A stretch of DNA of 5,818 nt from JAWLEV01 sp046538105. Its GTDB lineage: Bacteria; Chloroflexota; Anaerolineae; UBA1429. Positions within the stretch are counted from its first letter, which is position 1; each line of letters opens with the position of its first letter. The translations under genes and the position numbers were made by a program. Below, one piece after another: positions 4,792-5,818 of the stretch. The stretch covers positions 1 to 5,818 of the forward strand of contig JBKHJO010000100.1 in NCBI GenBank assembly GCA_046538105.1, written 5' to 3'. The notes under the pieces were generated by a model, which saw only the letters and a program-made list of their open reading frames with translations, was not told where the DNA came from and did no database searches.

Positions 4792-5818
4792 TCATGAGCT
4801 GCGGTACTTGTCCACGGTGTCCGGGTTGAGCATCAGTCCCAGCCCGGGACGGTCGGGGATGGTGATGTAACCATCCTCCACCTCGGGGATGGCTACCAGT
4901 TCGGCCATATGGCCCGACACGGAGGGATAGGTCTCCATGATGAGGCCGTTGGGGATGGAGCCCATGAGGTGCACGGACATGTGCGGGTTGCCGTGGGGCG
5001 CCATGGGGATGTGGTAGGCGGCGGCCATGGCCGCGATCTTGCGCCATTCCGTGATCCCACCGGTGGTCACCGAATCGGCCTGCAGGATGTCCACGCCCCG
5101 GTTGACGATCAGGTCGCGGCAGCCAAAGCGCGTGTACTCGTTCTCCCCGGCGGCCACGGGGATATCCAGCGCCCGCTTGACCTCCACGTGCCCGAGGATG
5201 TCGTCGGGGTGTACGGGCTCCTCGAACCAGTAGATGCCCAGATCCTCCACGGCTCGCCCGAAACGGATGGCCTCGTAGGCGCTCCAGGCGTTGTTGGCGT
5301 CGATCATCACCCCCACATCGGGCCCCACGGCCTCCACCACGGCCCGCACCCGGGCCACGTCCTCCTCCAGGGGCGCCCCGCCGATCTTCATCTTGACCGC
5401 GCGGTGTCCCGCATCCACATAGCCCATCATCTCTTCCACCAACTCGTCGATATCCTTGCCCTCCTGATAGTATCCGCCGGCGGCATAGACGCGGATGCGG
5501 TCGGTAAAGCCGCCCAGCACCTTGTACACGGGCTTGTCCAGGGCCTTGCCCACGGCGTCCCAAATGGCGATATCCACGGCGCCGATGGAGGCGATCACGT
5601 CCCCCTTGGCCACGGGCTTGCGCCAGCTGGCGTACATCCTTTGCCAGCAGCGTTCGGTGTCAAAGATATCCTCGCCCAGGACAGCCTCACGGAGAGGACC
5701 CTCCACGTATCTGCGCCGTCCGCCAAAGGCATGGCCCACGATCCCAGCCTCGGTCTCCACCTGCACGAGAGAGACGCCGCGATGGGTGTAGGTGAGAATG
5801 GCGTTGCGGATAGGTCTC
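4792..5818 (-). CDS. Mandelate racemase-type enolase superfamily enzyme (5' end outside window)
   Basis: This is a cytoplasmic Mg-dependent TIM-barrel enzyme that would abstract the proton alpha to a carboxylate, giving dehydration or racemisation of a hydroxy- or sugar acid. In-frame coding continues without a stop to the right edge (341 residues visible, beginning R-P-I-R-N), so the GTG at 5766 is internal and roughly 20-50 N-terminal residues are missing. Numbering from the first visible residue, I see the KxK motif (K142, K144), metal ligands D173 (in IDANNAW), E199 (FEEPV) and E225 (AAGEN), then the Asp-His dyad D248 (QADS, followed by TGGITE) and H275 (APHG), and E295. This is the full mandelate racemase subgroup set, so the protein should be active. 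The substrate is not determinable; rhamnonate-type dehydratase or sugar-lactone cycloisomerase are alternatives. It ends with TGA 19 nt before the next gene and is the most upstream operon member visible. Confidence 0.93.
   Translation of the reverse strand, partial: RPIRNAILTYTHRGVSLVQVETEAGIVGHAFGGRRRYVEGPLREAVLGEDIFDTERCWQRMYASWRKPVAKGDVIASIGAVDIAIWDAVGKALDKPVYKVLGGFTDRIRVYAAGGYYQEGKDIDELVEEMMGYVDAGHRAVKMKIGGAPLEEDVARVRAVVEAVGPDVGVMIDANNAWSAYEAIRFGRAVEDLGIYWFEEPVHPDDILGHVEVKRALDIPVAAGENEYTRFGCRDLIVNRGVDILQADSVTTGGITEWRKIAAMAAAYHIPMAPHGNPHMSVHLMGSIPNGLIMETYPSVSGHMAELVAIPEVEDGYITIPDRPGLGLMLNPDTVDKYRSS

Noticed and set aside
3660..4829. Plus-strand open frame of 389 codons opposite the second enolase gene
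   Set aside because: It mirrors the enolase gene codon phase and shows no family motifs, while the minus strand carries intact catalytic residues.
4769..5563. Second minus-strand frame overlapping the first enolase (264 codons)
   Set aside because: Its Arg/Gly/Pro-rich, low-complexity product is typical of an out-of-frame reading of GC-rich DNA; the overlapping frame has the full enolase motif set.
5764..5766. GTG at 5766 as the true start of the first enolase gene
   Set aside because: In-frame codons upstream encode a normal continuation of the N-terminal domain to the window edge, so the start lies outside.

Overview
This is a GC-rich bacterial chromosome segment in which every gene I can support lies on the minus strand, so transcription runs from high to low coordinates. 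Long antisense reading frames, GTG starts and G/C-rich third codon positions point to a high-GC bacterium. The style (sugar-acid enolases beside a D-aminoacylase-type amidohydrolase, with a DUF4258 pair nearby) would suit a Chloroflexota or other soil/sediment lineage. That placement is inference; the window has no rRNA or other marker gene.

Right part, 5818 down to about 787: a tight catabolic operon. In transcription order it holds (1) a mandelate-racemase-type enolase-superfamily enzyme whose N-terminus lies beyond the right edge, (2) a second enolase-superfamily protein of the galactonate-dehydratase type, (3) a GNAT acyltransferase with a thioredoxin-like (YoaP-like) C-terminal domain, (4) a D-aminoacylase / N-acyl-D-amino-acid deacylase amidohydrolase, and (5) a small helical protein of unknown function. 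Gaps are 19, 16 and 39 nt, most with visible Shine-Dalgarno sequences. The amidohydrolase stop overlaps an ATG (TGATG). That ATG opens a short coding-like stretch in a different frame from the small protein, so gene 5 may carry a frameshift at its start. Together the genes suggest uptake and breakdown of acid sugars, or of N-acylated/D-configured compounds; the substrate cannot be read from sequence.

Left part, 770 down to 1: a separate transcription unit with a good sigma70-type promoter (TTGACA, 17-nt spacer, TAGTAT) placed so that the predicted +1 is the A of the first start codon, implying a leaderless mRNA. A 10-bp perfect palindrome overlaps the -35. The unit encodes a DUF4258 protein, then a 77-residue partner overlapping it by ATGA, then a gene starting in a TAATG overlap and running off the left edge. 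The first two look like a toxin-antitoxin-style pair and use much more A/T-ending codons than their neighbours, suggesting separate ancestry. The edge gene uses host-like GC-rich codons and may be an acetyltransferase.

No RNA genes, insertion sequences, CRISPR arrays or convincing terminators were seen. The most interesting points are the leaderless promoter with its palindrome, the unusual DUF4258 partner plus a coupled third gene, the Glu-for-Asp change at a metal-ligand site in the second enolase, and the possible frameshift at 1110-1172.
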